NCBI RefSeq assembly: GCF_040096205.1
Contig: NZ_JBBMFD010000006.1
Coordinates: forward strand, 62,001-126,000
DNA length: 64,000 nt
Origin: Solibaculum_A intestinale
GTDB lineage: Bacteria; Bacillota; Clostridia; Oscillospirales; Acutalibacteraceae
Reading direction: 5' to 3'
The notes below the pieces were generated by a model. The model ran no database searches. It was not told the origin of the DNA and worked only from the letters and a program-made list of their open reading frames with translations. The translations under genes and the position numbers were made by a program. Below are positions 27,457 to 35,436 of this stretch, piece by piece (within the stretch, counting starts at the first letter, position 1; each line of letters begins with the position of its first letter).

Positions 27457-27486
27457 GGGCACCTGGCAAACGTTCGCCGGGTGTCC
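27457..27486 (+). other. Intercistronic hairpin purN-purH
   Basis: GGGCACCTGGC pairs with GCCGGGTGTCC around a seven-base loop. There is no T tract, so it is more likely an mRNA stability or processing element than a terminator. Confidence 0.5.
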
Positions 27487-27528
27487 TGTGTTCGGTTACA
27501 CGAGAAACGAAAAGAGGAGACTTGCGGG

Positions 27529-29082
27529 ATGAATCAGAAACGTGCGATACTCAGCGTGTCCGATAAAACGGGCATTGTGGATTTTGCAAAGGAATTGGTG
27601 GCTCTGGGCTTTGAGGTGATCTCCACGGGCGGAACCGCCAAGGCTTTGAAGGAAGCGGGCGTGCCGGTCACCGGCGTGTCCGATGTGACCGGGTTCCCGG
27701 AATGCCTGGACGGCCGGGTAAAAACCCTGCATCCCATGATCCATGCGGGCATCCTTGCCATGCGCGGCAACCCTGAGCATATGCAGCAGCTTGAGAAGCT
27801 GGGCGTCACCCCCATCGACGTGGTGGCCATCAACCTCTATCCCTTTAAGCAGACCATCCTAAAGCCCGGCGTTACCCTGGAGGACGCCATTGAGAATATC
27901 GACATCGGCGGTCCCACCATGATCCGCGCTGCCGCGAAAAACTGGCAGGACGTATCGGTGATCGTGGATCCGGCGGATTACGGCAAGGTGATCGCGGAGT
28001 ATAAAGAGAACGGGTCGGTTTCGAGAGACACCAAGTTCGCCCTGGCGGGAAAGGTATTTGACCATACCGCCCAGTACGACACCATGATCTCCACCTACCT
28101 GCGCCGCCAGCGCGGGGAAGAGGGCTTGCCTGACGACCTGTCTTTGACCTATGAGAAGGTGCAGGACCTGCGCTACGGCGAGAACCCCCACCAGAAGGCC
28201 GCCTTCTACCGGGAGATCGGCAACCACGACAATACCCTTGACGCAGCCGAGCAGCTCCACGGCAAGGAGCTTTCCTACAACAACATCAACGATGCAAACG
28301 GCGCGCTCGACCTGCTCAAGGAGTTTGGTGAGGAAAAGCCGGTGGCGGTGGCCGTCAAGCATGCGAATCCCTGCGGTGTGGGCACCGGCGAAACCATCTG
28401 CCAAGCGTACAAAAACGCATATGACGCCGACCCGGTTTCCATTTTCGGCGGCATCGTGGCGTTAAACCGCCCGGTGGACAAGGATACCGCCCAGGAGCTG
28501 GCAAAAATTTTCTTGGAAATCATCCTGGCGCCTGCCTTTGATGAGGATGCGCTTTCGATTCTCACCCAGAAGAAAAACATTCGTCTCTTAAAGCTGCCGA
28601 ACTTGGCAAAGCCCAACTCCAAGGACCTTCTGGATATGAAGAAGGTAGCCGGCGGCCTGCTGGTCCAGAGCTTGGATACCGAGCTTCTGCACGAGGAGGA
28701 CCTGAAATGCGTCACCAAGCGTGAGCCTACCCCTGAAGAAATGGAGCAGCTTCGGTTTGTTTGGAAAGTGGTCAAGCACGTGAAGTCTAACGGCATCGCC
28801 CTGGCGAAGAACAACGCCACTGTGGGCATCGGCCCAGGTCAGACCAACCGTATCACCGCCCTGGAGCTGGCCATCAAGTACGCCGGCGATAAGGCGGCGG
28901 GCAGCGTCATGGGTTCGGACGCCTTCTTCCCGTTCCCTGACTGCGTAGAAGCCGCCCAGAAGGCGGGCATCACCGCCATCATCCAGCCCGGCGGCTCCAT
29001 CCGCGACCAGGAAAGCATCGACGCCGCCGACAAGGCGGGCATCGCCATGGTCTTTACCGGCATGCGCCATTTTAAGCACTAA
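27529..29082 (+). CDS. purH: Bifunctional AICAR formyltransferase / IMP cyclohydrolase
   Basis: 517 residues, full length. The N-terminal MGS-like IMP cyclohydrolase domain (about 1-195) contains ILSVSDKTGIV, STGGTAK and the GRVKTLHP motif. The C-terminal AICAR transformylase domain (about 200-517) contains AVKHANPCGVG with the catalytic Lys-His pair. It performs the last two steps to IMP. The ATG at 27529 is chosen because the protein then begins like its homologues. Confidence 0.96.
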   Translation: MNQKRAILSVSDKTGIVDFAKELVALGFEVISTGGTAKALKEAGVPVTGVSDVTGFPECLDGRVKTLHPMIHAGILAMRGNPEHMQQLEKLGVTPIDVVAINLYPFKQTILKPGVTLEDAIENIDIGGPTMIRAAAKNWQDVSVIVDPADYGKVIAEYKENGSVSRDTKFALAGKVFDHTAQYDTMISTYLRRQRGEEGLPDDLSLTYEKVQDLRYGENPHQKAAFYREIGNHDNTLDAAEQLHGKELSYNNINDANGALDLLKEFGEEKPVAVAVKHANPCGVGTGETICQAYKNAYDADPVSIFGGIVALNRPVDKDTAQELAKIFLEIILAPAFDEDALSILTQKKNIRLLKLPNLAKPNSKDLLDMKKVAGGLLVQSLDTELLHEEDLKCVTKREPTPEEMEQLRFVWKVVKHVKSNGIALAKNNATVGIGPGQTNRITALELAIKYAGDKAAGSVMGSDAFFPFPDCVEAAQKAGITAIIQPGGSIRDQESIDAADKAGIAMVFTGMRHFKH

Positions 29083-29114
29083 ACTTTATTTTCTCCCGAA
29101 AGGAAGGAATCCCA

Positions 29115-30386
29115 ATGGATATCTTAATGGTCGGCGGCGGCGGGCGGGAGCACGCCCTCATCCGCAAGCTTAAGGAAAGCAAGCGCTGTGGCGCCATCCA
29201 TTGCGCGCCGGGCAACGGCGGCATCTCCCGGGACGCGGTGTGCCACAACGTGTCCGGCACCGATGTGGACGGAATCGTCAAGCTCGCAAAGGAGCTGAAG
29301 GTAGACTTGGTGTTCGTCGCACCCGACGATCCGTTGATGGCAGGCTTGGTGGACGCGCTGGAGAAGGAAGGCATACGCGCCTTCGGCCCCCGGCAGAACG
29401 CCGCGCTGATTGAAGGCAGCAAGGTCTTTTCCAAGAACCTGATGAAAAAGTACGGCATCCCCACCGCTGGATACGAAGTATTCGACGATCCGAAAGAGGC
29501 TCTGCGCTACATTCAGGAGCAGAACACCTATCCCACCGTCATCAAGGCGGACGGCCTTGCGTTGGGCAAGGGAGTCATCCTGGCGGAGAACGAGGAGCAG
29601 GCCAAGGACGCCCTTCACTCCATTATGGAGGACAAAGTGTTCGGCGCATCCGGCAGCCGGGTGGTCATCGAGGAATTCCTTACCGGCCCGGAGGTGTCCG
29701 TGCTGTCCTTTACCGACGGTAAGACCCTGTGCCCCATGGTTTCCTCCAAGGATCACAAGCGTGCGCTGGACGGGGACAAGGGCCTCAACACTGGCGGCAT
29801 GGGTACCGTGAGCCCCAACCCTTTTTACTCCGACGAGATGGCAAAGCGCTGCATGGAGGAAATCTTCCTGCCCACGGTCAAGGCCATGAACGAGGAGGGC
29901 CGCCCTTTCAAGGGCTGCCTCTATTTCGGCCTGATGCTTACCGAGAAGGGCCCGAAGGTCATCGAGTACAACGCCCGGTTCGGCGACCCGGAGACTCAAG
30001 TGGTGCTCCCGCGGCTGAAAACCGACCTGCTGGACATCATCGACGCAGTGATCGACGAGCGCCTTGATGAGCTTAGCATACAGTGGTCCCAGGAAGCCTG
30101 CGCCTGTGTGGTTATGGCGTCGGGCGGGTACCCGGGCAGCTACCCCAAGGGCATCGAAATCACCGGGCTTGACGAAAACGGCCAGGCTGACGGCGCGATT
30201 GTGTACCACGCGGGCACCGCGTATCAGGACGGCAAGTTCTTTACAAACGGCGGCCGGGTGCTGGGCGTGACGGCGCTGGGGGACACCCTGGACGAAGCGC
30301 TTAACAAAGCGTACGACGCGGTAAAAACCATCCGGTTCGACGGGGCGCACTACCGCACCGACATCGGCCGCATCGGCATGAAATAA
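29115..30386 (+). CDS. purD: Phosphoribosylamine-glycine ligase
   Basis: 423 residues of GAR synthetase, an ATP-grasp ligase. The N-terminal MVGGGGREHAL motif, the VIKADGLALGKGV ATP-binding lysine region, and the EYNARFGDPETQ motif are all present. GAAAGGAAGG precedes the ATG. It is the last gene of the operon, and a terminator follows directly. Confidence 0.96.
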   Translation: MDILMVGGGGREHALIRKLKESKRCGAIHCAPGNGGISRDAVCHNVSGTDVDGIVKLAKELKVDLVFVAPDDPLMAGLVDALEKEGIRAFGPRQNAALIEGSKVFSKNLMKKYGIPTAGYEVFDDPKEALRYIQEQNTYPTVIKADGLALGKGVILAENEEQAKDALHSIMEDKVFGASGSRVVIEEFLTGPEVSVLSFTDGKTLCPMVSSKDHKRALDGDKGLNTGGMGTVSPNPFYSDEMAKRCMEEIFLPTVKAMNEEGRPFKGCLYFGLMLTEKGPKVIEYNARFGDPETQVVLPRLKTDLLDIIDAVIDERLDELSIQWSQEACACVVMASGGYPGSYPKGIEITGLDENGQADGAIVYHAGTAYQDGKFFTNGGRVLGVTALGDTLDEALNKAYDAVKTIRFDGAHYRTDIGRIGMK

Positions 30387-30395
30387 TCGTTGCAG

Positions 30396-30430
30396 GAGAG
30401 GCGTTCCGAAAGGAATGCCTCTTTGTTTGG
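30396..30430 (+). terminator. Terminator of the pur operon
   Basis: GAGAGGCGTTCC (30396-30407), GAAA loop, GGAATGCCTCTT (30412-30423) with one G-T pair, followed by a T-rich tail. Confidence 0.85.
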
Positions 30431-30660
30431 TTGGTCCACCGGCAACGCCGGTTAAGGCAGCCCTTGTAGCTGGAGCGAAGCAAGCCATAAAATAGCATAA
30501 GCCTCGCTCAGAGCACAAGCACCCGTTTTCGAGCGGCGGGTTGGACGCTTTGAAACACCTGCCGGTCAAAGGCTTTTTATGGCGTCCATGGTGAAGAAGC
30601 ACACCTCTATAAAGCTGGGAAACGAGAGGAAATGCAAAAAAGAGAAACCGGTGTAAAGAA
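30431..30660. other. Non-coding gap, possible repeat element
   Basis: No gene is supported. 30431-30530 contains several short palindromes (for example CCGGCAACGCCGG at 30439-30451). Its unusual composition resembles intergenic repeat units of gut Clostridia, but no second copy exists in this window. Confidence 0.3.
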
Positions 30661-30666
30661 AAAGCC

Positions 30667-30695
30667 TTGACAGTGGGAGGAAAACCTTGTATAAT
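30667..30695 (+). promoter_or_regulatory. Consensus promoter of the ylxM-ffh operon
   Basis: TTGACA at 30667-30672, 17-base spacer, TATAAT at 30690-30695. Confidence 0.92.
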
Positions 30696-30741
30696 ACAAA
30701 CCTGTAAAGCAATTTTCTTTACAGGCGAGGGGGCGTTTCGG

Positions 30742-31110
30742 TTGGCAAAGAACCTACAAGTCTCGGTGTTGCTGGACTTTTACGGCGACATGCTCACCGA
30801 TAAGCAGCGCGACGTGATCGACCTGTACTACAACGACGACCTGTCGCTGGCGGAAATTGCGCAAAACGAAGGAATTACCCGTCAGGGCGTGCGGGATTCC
30901 ATCAAGCGGGGGGAAGCCCAGCTCTTTGAAATGGAGGAGCGGTTAGGGCTTGCCAAGCGGTTTGGAAAAATGGAAGAGGGCCTGCAAAGCATTCTGGAAG
31001 CGGCCCGGCTGATTGAAGAGGCGAACATCCGCTGCGGCGGTTCGCCGACTATAAAGGAGCAGGCGCGGCGGATCGCGAAGGTGGCCGCGGCGCTGTGCGA
31101 CGAGGAATAA
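30742..31110 (+). CDS. ylxM: YlxM/p13 SRP-associated DNA-binding-like protein
   Basis: 122 residues. The N-terminal sigma-70 region 4-like helix-turn-helix reads LTDKQRDVIDLYYNDDLSLAEIA in outline with ITRQGVRDSIKRGE. YlxM is conserved next to ffh in Gram-positives and is reported to influence SRP function. TTG at 30742 is the start, after GAGGGGG, giving the usual AKNLQVSVLLDFYG start. ffh begins 25 bases downstream. Confidence 0.9.
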   Translation: MAKNLQVSVLLDFYGDMLTDKQRDVIDLYYNDDLSLAEIAQNEGITRQGVRDSIKRGEAQLFEMEERLGLAKRFGKMEEGLQSILEAARLIEEANIRCGGSPTIKEQARRIAKVAAALCDEE

Positions 31111-31134
31111 ACGTGCTCGAATGGAGGAGACACA

Positions 31135-32490
31135 ATGGCCTTTGAAGGTCTTTCGGATAAGCTGAGCAATGCGTTTAAGCGGCTGCGGTCAAAGGGAAAG
31201 CTGTCCCAGTCCGACGTCAAGGAAGCCATGCGCGAGGTGCGCCTGGCCCTGCTGGAGGCGGACGTGAACTACAAGGTCGCCAAGGACTTTGTGGCCAAGG
31301 TATCCGAACGGGCGGTGGGCGCCGAGGTCATGGAAAGCCTTACGCCTGCCCAGCATGTGATTAAGATTGTCAACGAAGAGTTGACGGCGCTCATGGGCGG
31401 CGAGAACGTGCGCATTGCTTCCGCGCCAAAGCCCCCTACGATTGTCATGCTCTGCGGCTTGCAGGGCTCGGGTAAAACCACCCATGCGGCCAAGCTGGCC
31501 CATATGTTTAAGAAGCAGGGCCGCCGGCCCCTGTTGGTCGCCTGCGACGTGTACCGTCCCGCCGCCATCACCCAGCTTAAGGTCATGGGAGAAAAGGCAG
31601 GGGTATCTGTTTTTGAGCAGGGCCAGGGAAACCCCGTCAAGATCGCCAAGGAAGCGGTCAAGCACGCCAAGGACTACGGCAACGACTTAGTGCTTCTGGA
31701 TACTGCCGGCCGGCTGCACATCGACGAGACGCTTATGGACGAGCTTAAGCGGATCAAGGCGGAGGTAGGCCCTCATGAAATCCTGCTGGTGGTGGACGCC
31801 ATGACCGGCCAGGACGCGGTCAACGTGGCCAAGGCCTTTGACGAGGCGCTGGGCATTGACGGCGTGGTTCTCACCAAGCTCGACGGCGACACCCGCGGCG
31901 GCGCGGCCCTTTCGGTCCGGGCGGTCACGGGAAAGCCCATCAAGTTCGCGGGTACCGGCGAAAAGATCGAGGAAATCGAAGTCTTCCATCCGGAACGCAT
32001 GGCGTCGCGGATTTTGGGCATGGGCGATGTGCTGAGCCTGATTGAAAAGGCCGAGTCCCAGCTGGACGTGAAAAAGGCCGAGCAGATGGCCCGGCGTTTT
32101 TCGGAAAACAAAATGGATTACAACGACATGCTCGATCAGTTTGCCCAGGTGCGCAAGCTCGGCCCCATCAAGCAGATTCTGAGCAGCCTGCCGGGCATGG
32201 ATAAGCATTTGAAAGAAGCGGACATTGACGACTCCCAGATGGACAAACAGATGGACCGCACGGTGGCCATCATCCTGTCCATGACCAAGCGGGAGCGGGC
32301 GTGTGTGGACGCCATCAATCCTTCCCGTAAGCGCCGCATCGCCGCGGGCAGCGGCACGAAGGTGGAGGATGTCAACCGCCTCATCAAGCAGCTCGAGCAA
32401 ATGCAGCAGATGATGAAGCAGTTCGGCGGCAAGGGAAAGAAGCGCCGCCGGATGATGGGGATGCCCCCTCCGGGCGCGTTCCCCAGGTAA
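31135..32490 (+). CDS. ffh: Signal recognition particle protein Ffh
   Basis: 451 residues. The N domain (about 1-90), G domain (about 95-300) with GLQGSGKTT, DTAGR and TKLDGD motifs, and a methionine-rich M domain (about 320-440) are in order. The M domain binds signal peptides and 4.5S RNA. The tail is rich in Met, Lys and Gly. GGAGGAG precedes the ATG. The 4.5S RNA gene was not found in this window. Confidence 0.97.
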   Translation: MAFEGLSDKLSNAFKRLRSKGKLSQSDVKEAMREVRLALLEADVNYKVAKDFVAKVSERAVGAEVMESLTPAQHVIKIVNEELTALMGGENVRIASAPKPPTIVMLCGLQGSGKTTHAAKLAHMFKKQGRRPLLVACDVYRPAAITQLKVMGEKAGVSVFEQGQGNPVKIAKEAVKHAKDYGNDLVLLDTAGRLHIDETLMDELKRIKAEVGPHEILLVVDAMTGQDAVNVAKAFDEALGIDGVVLTKLDGDTRGGAALSVRAVTGKPIKFAGTGEKIEEIEVFHPERMASRILGMGDVLSLIEKAESQLDVKKAEQMARRFSENKMDYNDMLDQFAQVRKLGPIKQILSSLPGMDKHLKEADIDDSQMDKQMDRTVAIILSMTKRERACVDAINPSRKRRIAAGSGTKVEDVNRLIKQLEQMQQMMKQFGGKGKKRRRMMGMPPPGAFPR

Positions 32491-32571
32491 CAAAGTCGCA
32501 GCGTACCAAGCAAACTTGTTTGTTGGTGTTGACGATACTACATTTTATTATTCTCAGGAGGTAACTGACCA

Positions 32572-32814
32572 ATGGCAGTAAAAATCAGACTGCGCCGCAT
32601 GGGCGCGAAAAAAGCCCCGTTCTACCGCATCGTAGTGGCGGATTCCCGCTATCCCCGTGACGGCCGTTTCATTGAGGAGATCGGCTACTACAATCCCCTG
32701 ACCGAGCCGGCTACCGTGAAGGTGGACGCGGAAAAGGCCAAGAAGTGGATCGCCAACGGCGCTCAGCCGACCGATACCGTCAAGGCGCTGTTCAAGAAGA
32801 ACGACGTTCTGTAA
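32572..32814 (+). CDS. rpsP: 30S ribosomal protein S16
   Basis: 80 residues beginning AVKIRLRRMGAKKAPFYRIV, the S16 signature, with DSRYPRDGRFIEEIGYYNP. AGGAGG lies before the ATG. It follows ffh after 81 bases and precedes khpA by 18 bases, the usual order. Confidence 0.98.
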   Translation: MAVKIRLRRMGAKKAPFYRIVVADSRYPRDGRFIEEIGYYNPLTEPATVKVDAEKAKKWIANGAQPTDTVKALFKKNDVL

Positions 32815-32832
32815 GGGCAAGAGGTGGAACTG

Positions 32833-33066
32833 TTGAAAGAACTTCTGATCATCATTGCCAAGGGCCTTGTGGAAGACCCGGACGCGGTGAATGTGACCGT
32901 CGACGAACCCAATGAAGAGGGCGTGACGGTTTACCATCTGCATGTGGCGCAAAACGACATGGGCCGCGTCATCGGCAAGCAGGGCCGCATTGCCAAGGCA
33001 ATGCGCACGGTCATGCGTGCTGCAGCCAGCCGCACTTCCCAGAAGATCGCGGTGGAAATCGACTAA
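32833..33066 (+). CDS. khpA: KH-domain RNA-binding protein KhpA
   Basis: 77 residues. The KH core GRVIGKQGRIAKAMR is complete, with the GxxG loop. KhpA (YlqC) binds RNA as a partner of KhpB and affects cell division genes. I favour the TTG at 32833, spaced 6 bases from GAGGTG, giving the family start KELLIIIAKGLV. An in-frame GTG at 32824 lies inside that site and would add three residues. Confidence 0.9.
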   Translation: MKELLIIIAKGLVEDPDAVNVTVDEPNEEGVTVYHLHVAQNDMGRVIGKQGRIAKAMRTVMRAAASRTSQKIAVEID

Positions 33067-33076
33067 GAAACCATCA

Positions 33077-33123
33077 AAACGGCTGAAATCCCGGGCACAT
33101 TGCGCTTTGGATTCCAGCCGTTT
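33077..33123 (+). other. Hairpin between khpA and rimM
   Basis: AAACGGCTG...ATCC (33077-33091) pairs with GGAT..CAGCCGTTT (33108-33123). There is no strong T tract, so it may be an attenuator or processing site inside the operon. Confidence 0.45.
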
Positions 33124-33213
33124 GGCTTGTGCGGGACCGCCGCCCCGCCGTTTTGGCGTGGTCAGGAGGCGAAAAGCAATCCGGCGGCAAAAGGCCGGGG
33201 AAGGGAGCGGAAC

Positions 33214-33726
33214 ATGAAAAAGCGGTATCTGGAGGTAGGCAAGGTCACCGGGACCCACGGCATCCGCGGGGAACTGCGGGTGCAGCCCTGGGCCAACGGC
33301 CCGGACTTTTTGTGCGGGTTTGATACCCTCTATTTCAAAAAAGGGGAAGAGCCGGTGACGGTGGAAAGCGCCCGCCCCCACAAGACGATGGTCCTGCTAA
33401 AGCTCAAAGGGATTGACGGCATCGAAGCCGCCCAAACCCTGCGGGACCGGGTTTTGTACATCGACCGAGCGGATGTGACCCTCGCTCCCGGGGAATACTT
33501 CATCCAGGACCTGCAGGGCCTTCAGGTGCAGGACGCGGATACCGGCGAAACCTACGGAGAGTTGTCCGACGTCAGCCGCACCGGAGCCAACGACGTTTAC
33601 CATGTGAAAACCACACAGGGCGAAGTGCTCATTCCCGCCATCCCCGACGTGATTGTGGAAACCGACATCGAGGGCGGTATTATGAAGATCCGTCCCATCA
33701 AGGGGTTGTTTGACGATGCGCATTGA
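33214..33726 (+). CDS. rimM: 16S rRNA processing protein RimM
   Basis: 170 residues. The N-terminal RimM domain starts YLEVGKVTGTHGIRGELRV, and the C-terminal PRC barrel has ILIPAIPDVIVETDIEGG in outline. RimM binds S19 and assists 30S head assembly. The ATG at 33214 follows GGAAGGGAGCGG. Its last 11 bases overlap the trmD start. Confidence 0.95.
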   Translation: MKKRYLEVGKVTGTHGIRGELRVQPWANGPDFLCGFDTLYFKKGEEPVTVESARPHKTMVLLKLKGIDGIEAAQTLRDRVLYIDRADVTLAPGEYFIQDLQGLQVQDADTGETYGELSDVSRTGANDVYHVKTTQGEVLIPAIPDVIVETDIEGGIMKIRPIKGLFDDAH

Positions 33727-34468
33727 CATGCTCACCCTGTTTCCCGCCATGTGCGAGGCGGTGCTGTCGGAAAGTATCGTAGGCCGCGCCCGGCAGGAAG
33801 GGCTCGTCACGGTGGAGTGTCACGACATCCGCGCGTATACCCTGGATATCCACCGCCGGGTGGACGACTACCCCTACGGCGGCGGAATGGGTATGCTTTT
33901 GCAGGCCCAGCCCATTTACGACTGCTTTGAGGCGGTGTGCCGGGCCGCCGGCTCCCGTCCCCACCTGATCCACCTTTCCCCCCAGGGAAAGGTATTTACC
34001 GAACGGCGGGCGGTGGAGCTTTCCAAGATGGAGCACATCGCGTTTTTGTGCGGCCATTACGAGGGAATCGACGAACGGGTGATCGAAGAGCTGGTGGATG
34101 AGGAGATTTCACTGGGGGACTTTGTTCTCACCGGCGGTGAGCTGCCGGCCCTGGCGGTGGCCGACGCGGTGCTTCGCCTGGTACCCGGCGTGCTGGCGGA
34201 CGAGCTGAGCTTTACCGAGGAAAGCCATTTTAGCGGCCTGCTGGAATATCCTCAGTATACCAGACCCCCGGTCTGGCACGGCCGCGAGGTGCCGGGGGTG
34301 CTCCTGTCCGGGCATCATAAAAACATTGCCGATTGGCGGCGGGAGCAGTCTCTGAGGCGTACGATGGATCGCCGCCCCGATTTGATGGAATCCTTTGTGC
34401 CTGACCGGCTCGACCAGAAGCTGCTCGAACAAATCCATGCCCGGGAAAAGTCAAAAAATAGGGAATAA
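33716..34468 (+). CDS. trmD: tRNA (guanine-N1)-methyltransferase TrmD
   Basis: 250 residues of the SPOUT-class enzyme that methylates G37 of tRNA. Family motifs are YGGGMGML, FLCGHYEGIDERV, the trefoil-knot region with LTGGELPA, and the C-terminal SGHHKNI. The ATG at 33716 lies inside the rimM end, so translation is coupled. No rplS follows, although it often does in other genomes. Confidence 0.96.
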   Translation: MRIDMLTLFPAMCEAVLSESIVGRARQEGLVTVECHDIRAYTLDIHRRVDDYPYGGGMGMLLQAQPIYDCFEAVCRAAGSRPHLIHLSPQGKVFTERRAVELSKMEHIAFLCGHYEGIDERVIEELVDEEISLGDFVLTGGELPALAVADAVLRLVPGVLADELSFTEESHFSGLLEYPQYTRPPVWHGREVPGVLLSGHHKNIADWRREQSLRRTMDRRPDLMESFVPDRLDQKLLEQIHAREKSKNRE

Positions 34469-34679
34469 CAGGAAATTTCCATTATTTTCTGAAACCCATT
34501 CGGTATTTTGAGCGGGATTCGGTATAATGGGAACGAAAATGCTGTATAATTATTTGTGGAATTGTCCAAGCCGGGAAAAGAAAAGGGTCAAATTAAACAA
34601 ACGTGGCGGAATTTATTGCAGCGCGCTATGGTCATCAATACGAAATATAGCGCACGGCCCCGATTGGAAACCAAAATCG
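34469..34679. other. Leader region before ptsH
   Basis: No gene is visible. An isolated TATAAT at 34523-34528 lacks a good -35. The inverted repeat GCGCTAT/ATAGCGC lies at about 34623-34655. Confidence 0.4.
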
Positions 34680-34708
34680 TTGACGTTGCGGGCAAATTTG
34701 CTTATAAT
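34680..34708 (+). promoter_or_regulatory. Promoter of ptsH
   Basis: TTGACG at 34680-34685, 17-base spacer, TATAAT at 34703-34708. Confidence 0.85.
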
Positions 34709-34764
34709 AGGATAAAAGGAAGAATACTAGAGTGAATTGCTATTGACAGGGGGAAATTTCGAAG

Positions 34765-35028
34765 ATGACTTATAAAGATGTCACCGTTCAGAATCAGGTA
34801 GGTCTGCATGCGCGGCCCGCTACCTTCTTTATCCAGAAGGCAAATGAATACAAGTCTTCCATCTGGGTGGAGAAGGAAGAACGCAGGGTCAACGCGAAAA
34901 GTCTTCTGGGCGTCCTTTCTTTGGGCATCGTCGGCGGAACGACGATCCGCATCATTGCGGACGGTGACGATGAGACGCAGGCTGTGGACAGCCTGGTGAA
35001 CCTGGTACAGTCCGGCTTTGCCGAATAA
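34765..35028 (+). CDS. ptsH: Phosphocarrier protein HPr
   Basis: 87 residues. The phosphotransfer histidine is H15 (GLHARPA). The regulatory serine is S46 (NAKSLLGVLSLGI), the site used by HPr kinase in Firmicutes. So it can serve both sugar transport and carbon catabolite control. It is not next to ptsI. A short single-gene unit with its own promoter and terminator fits independent expression. GGGGGAAA is placed before the ATG. Confidence 0.93.
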   Translation: MTYKDVTVQNQVGLHARPATFFIQKANEYKSSIWVEKEERRVNAKSLLGVLSLGIVGGTTIRIIADGDDETQAVDSLVNLVQSGFAE

Positions 35029-35083
35029 GCGTCAACGAATCAACCCGCTGCGCTTATACCAGGAGGAATATTCCCGATATCAT

Positions 35084-35125
35084 GAAGAGGGCGGACTTGA
35101 GAAAAGTCGGCCCTCTTGTTTTTTT
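35084..35125 (+). terminator. Terminator of ptsH
   Basis: A 14-base arm AAGAGGGCGGACTT (35084-35097) pairs with AAGTCGGCCCTCTT (35104-35117), with one G-G mismatch, then seven Ts. Confidence 0.85.
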
Positions 35126-35226
35126 CACTTCCTTCGCATATACTTAGATGGAAAATCATTCTTATAAAGGAATTCGGCCGCCGTTTTTGCCGGCACCGGG
35201 AGAGGAAAGCGGAAAGGCGCGGTACT

Positions 35227-35399
35227 ATGCAGCCCAAGCGGCTTTACAGGATGGAAGAGGGCAGGATGGCCAAGTGTTTAGGCATTGACCCAGGTCTGAT
35301 ACACATCCGTGGACTTTTGTGTTGTGTGCGGGTGCCGGCCTCATCGCCTATATCATCGCGGCCTGCATTCTGCCACGCAAAATCCAAATGATCCAGTAA
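35227..35399 (+). pseudogene. Decayed PspC-domain protein gene
   Basis: From the ATG at 35227 the text reads PKRLYRMEEGRM, then AKCLGIDPGLI. That is a PspC domain lacking the usual IAGVCGGI-type segment, so about eight residues are deleted in frame. After codon 30 the continuation lies in another frame: WTFVLCAGAGLIAYIIAA, then CILPRK, ending at the TAA at 35397-35399. This is a typical PspC transmembrane helix and tail. A frameshift near 35300-35315 is required. PspC proteins are membrane stress-response factors, and this copy is probably non-functional. A sequencing error could explain the frameshift but not the deletion. Confidence 0.75.
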
Positions 35400-35436
35400 C
35401 CGATTCAAACCGCGCGTTTTTTAAAGGAGGGCAATT

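Noticed and set aside
30301..30498. Minus-strand 65-codon frame over the purD end and terminator
   Set aside because: It runs through the purD 3' end and the terminator and lacks a ribosome binding site.
30387..30741. 4.5S (SRP) RNA gene near ffh
   Set aside because: The conserved GGAAG-containing tetraloop region of SRP RNA is not present here.
32529..32551. A promoter TTGACG before rpsP
   Set aside because: The nearest -10-like words are at the wrong spacing (11 bases), so rpsP is more likely read from the ylxM promoter.
35082..35147. A 21-codon frame after AGGAGG downstream of ptsH
   Set aside because: It consists mostly of the ptsH terminator and is 12 bases from the Shine-Dalgarno-like word; probably chance.
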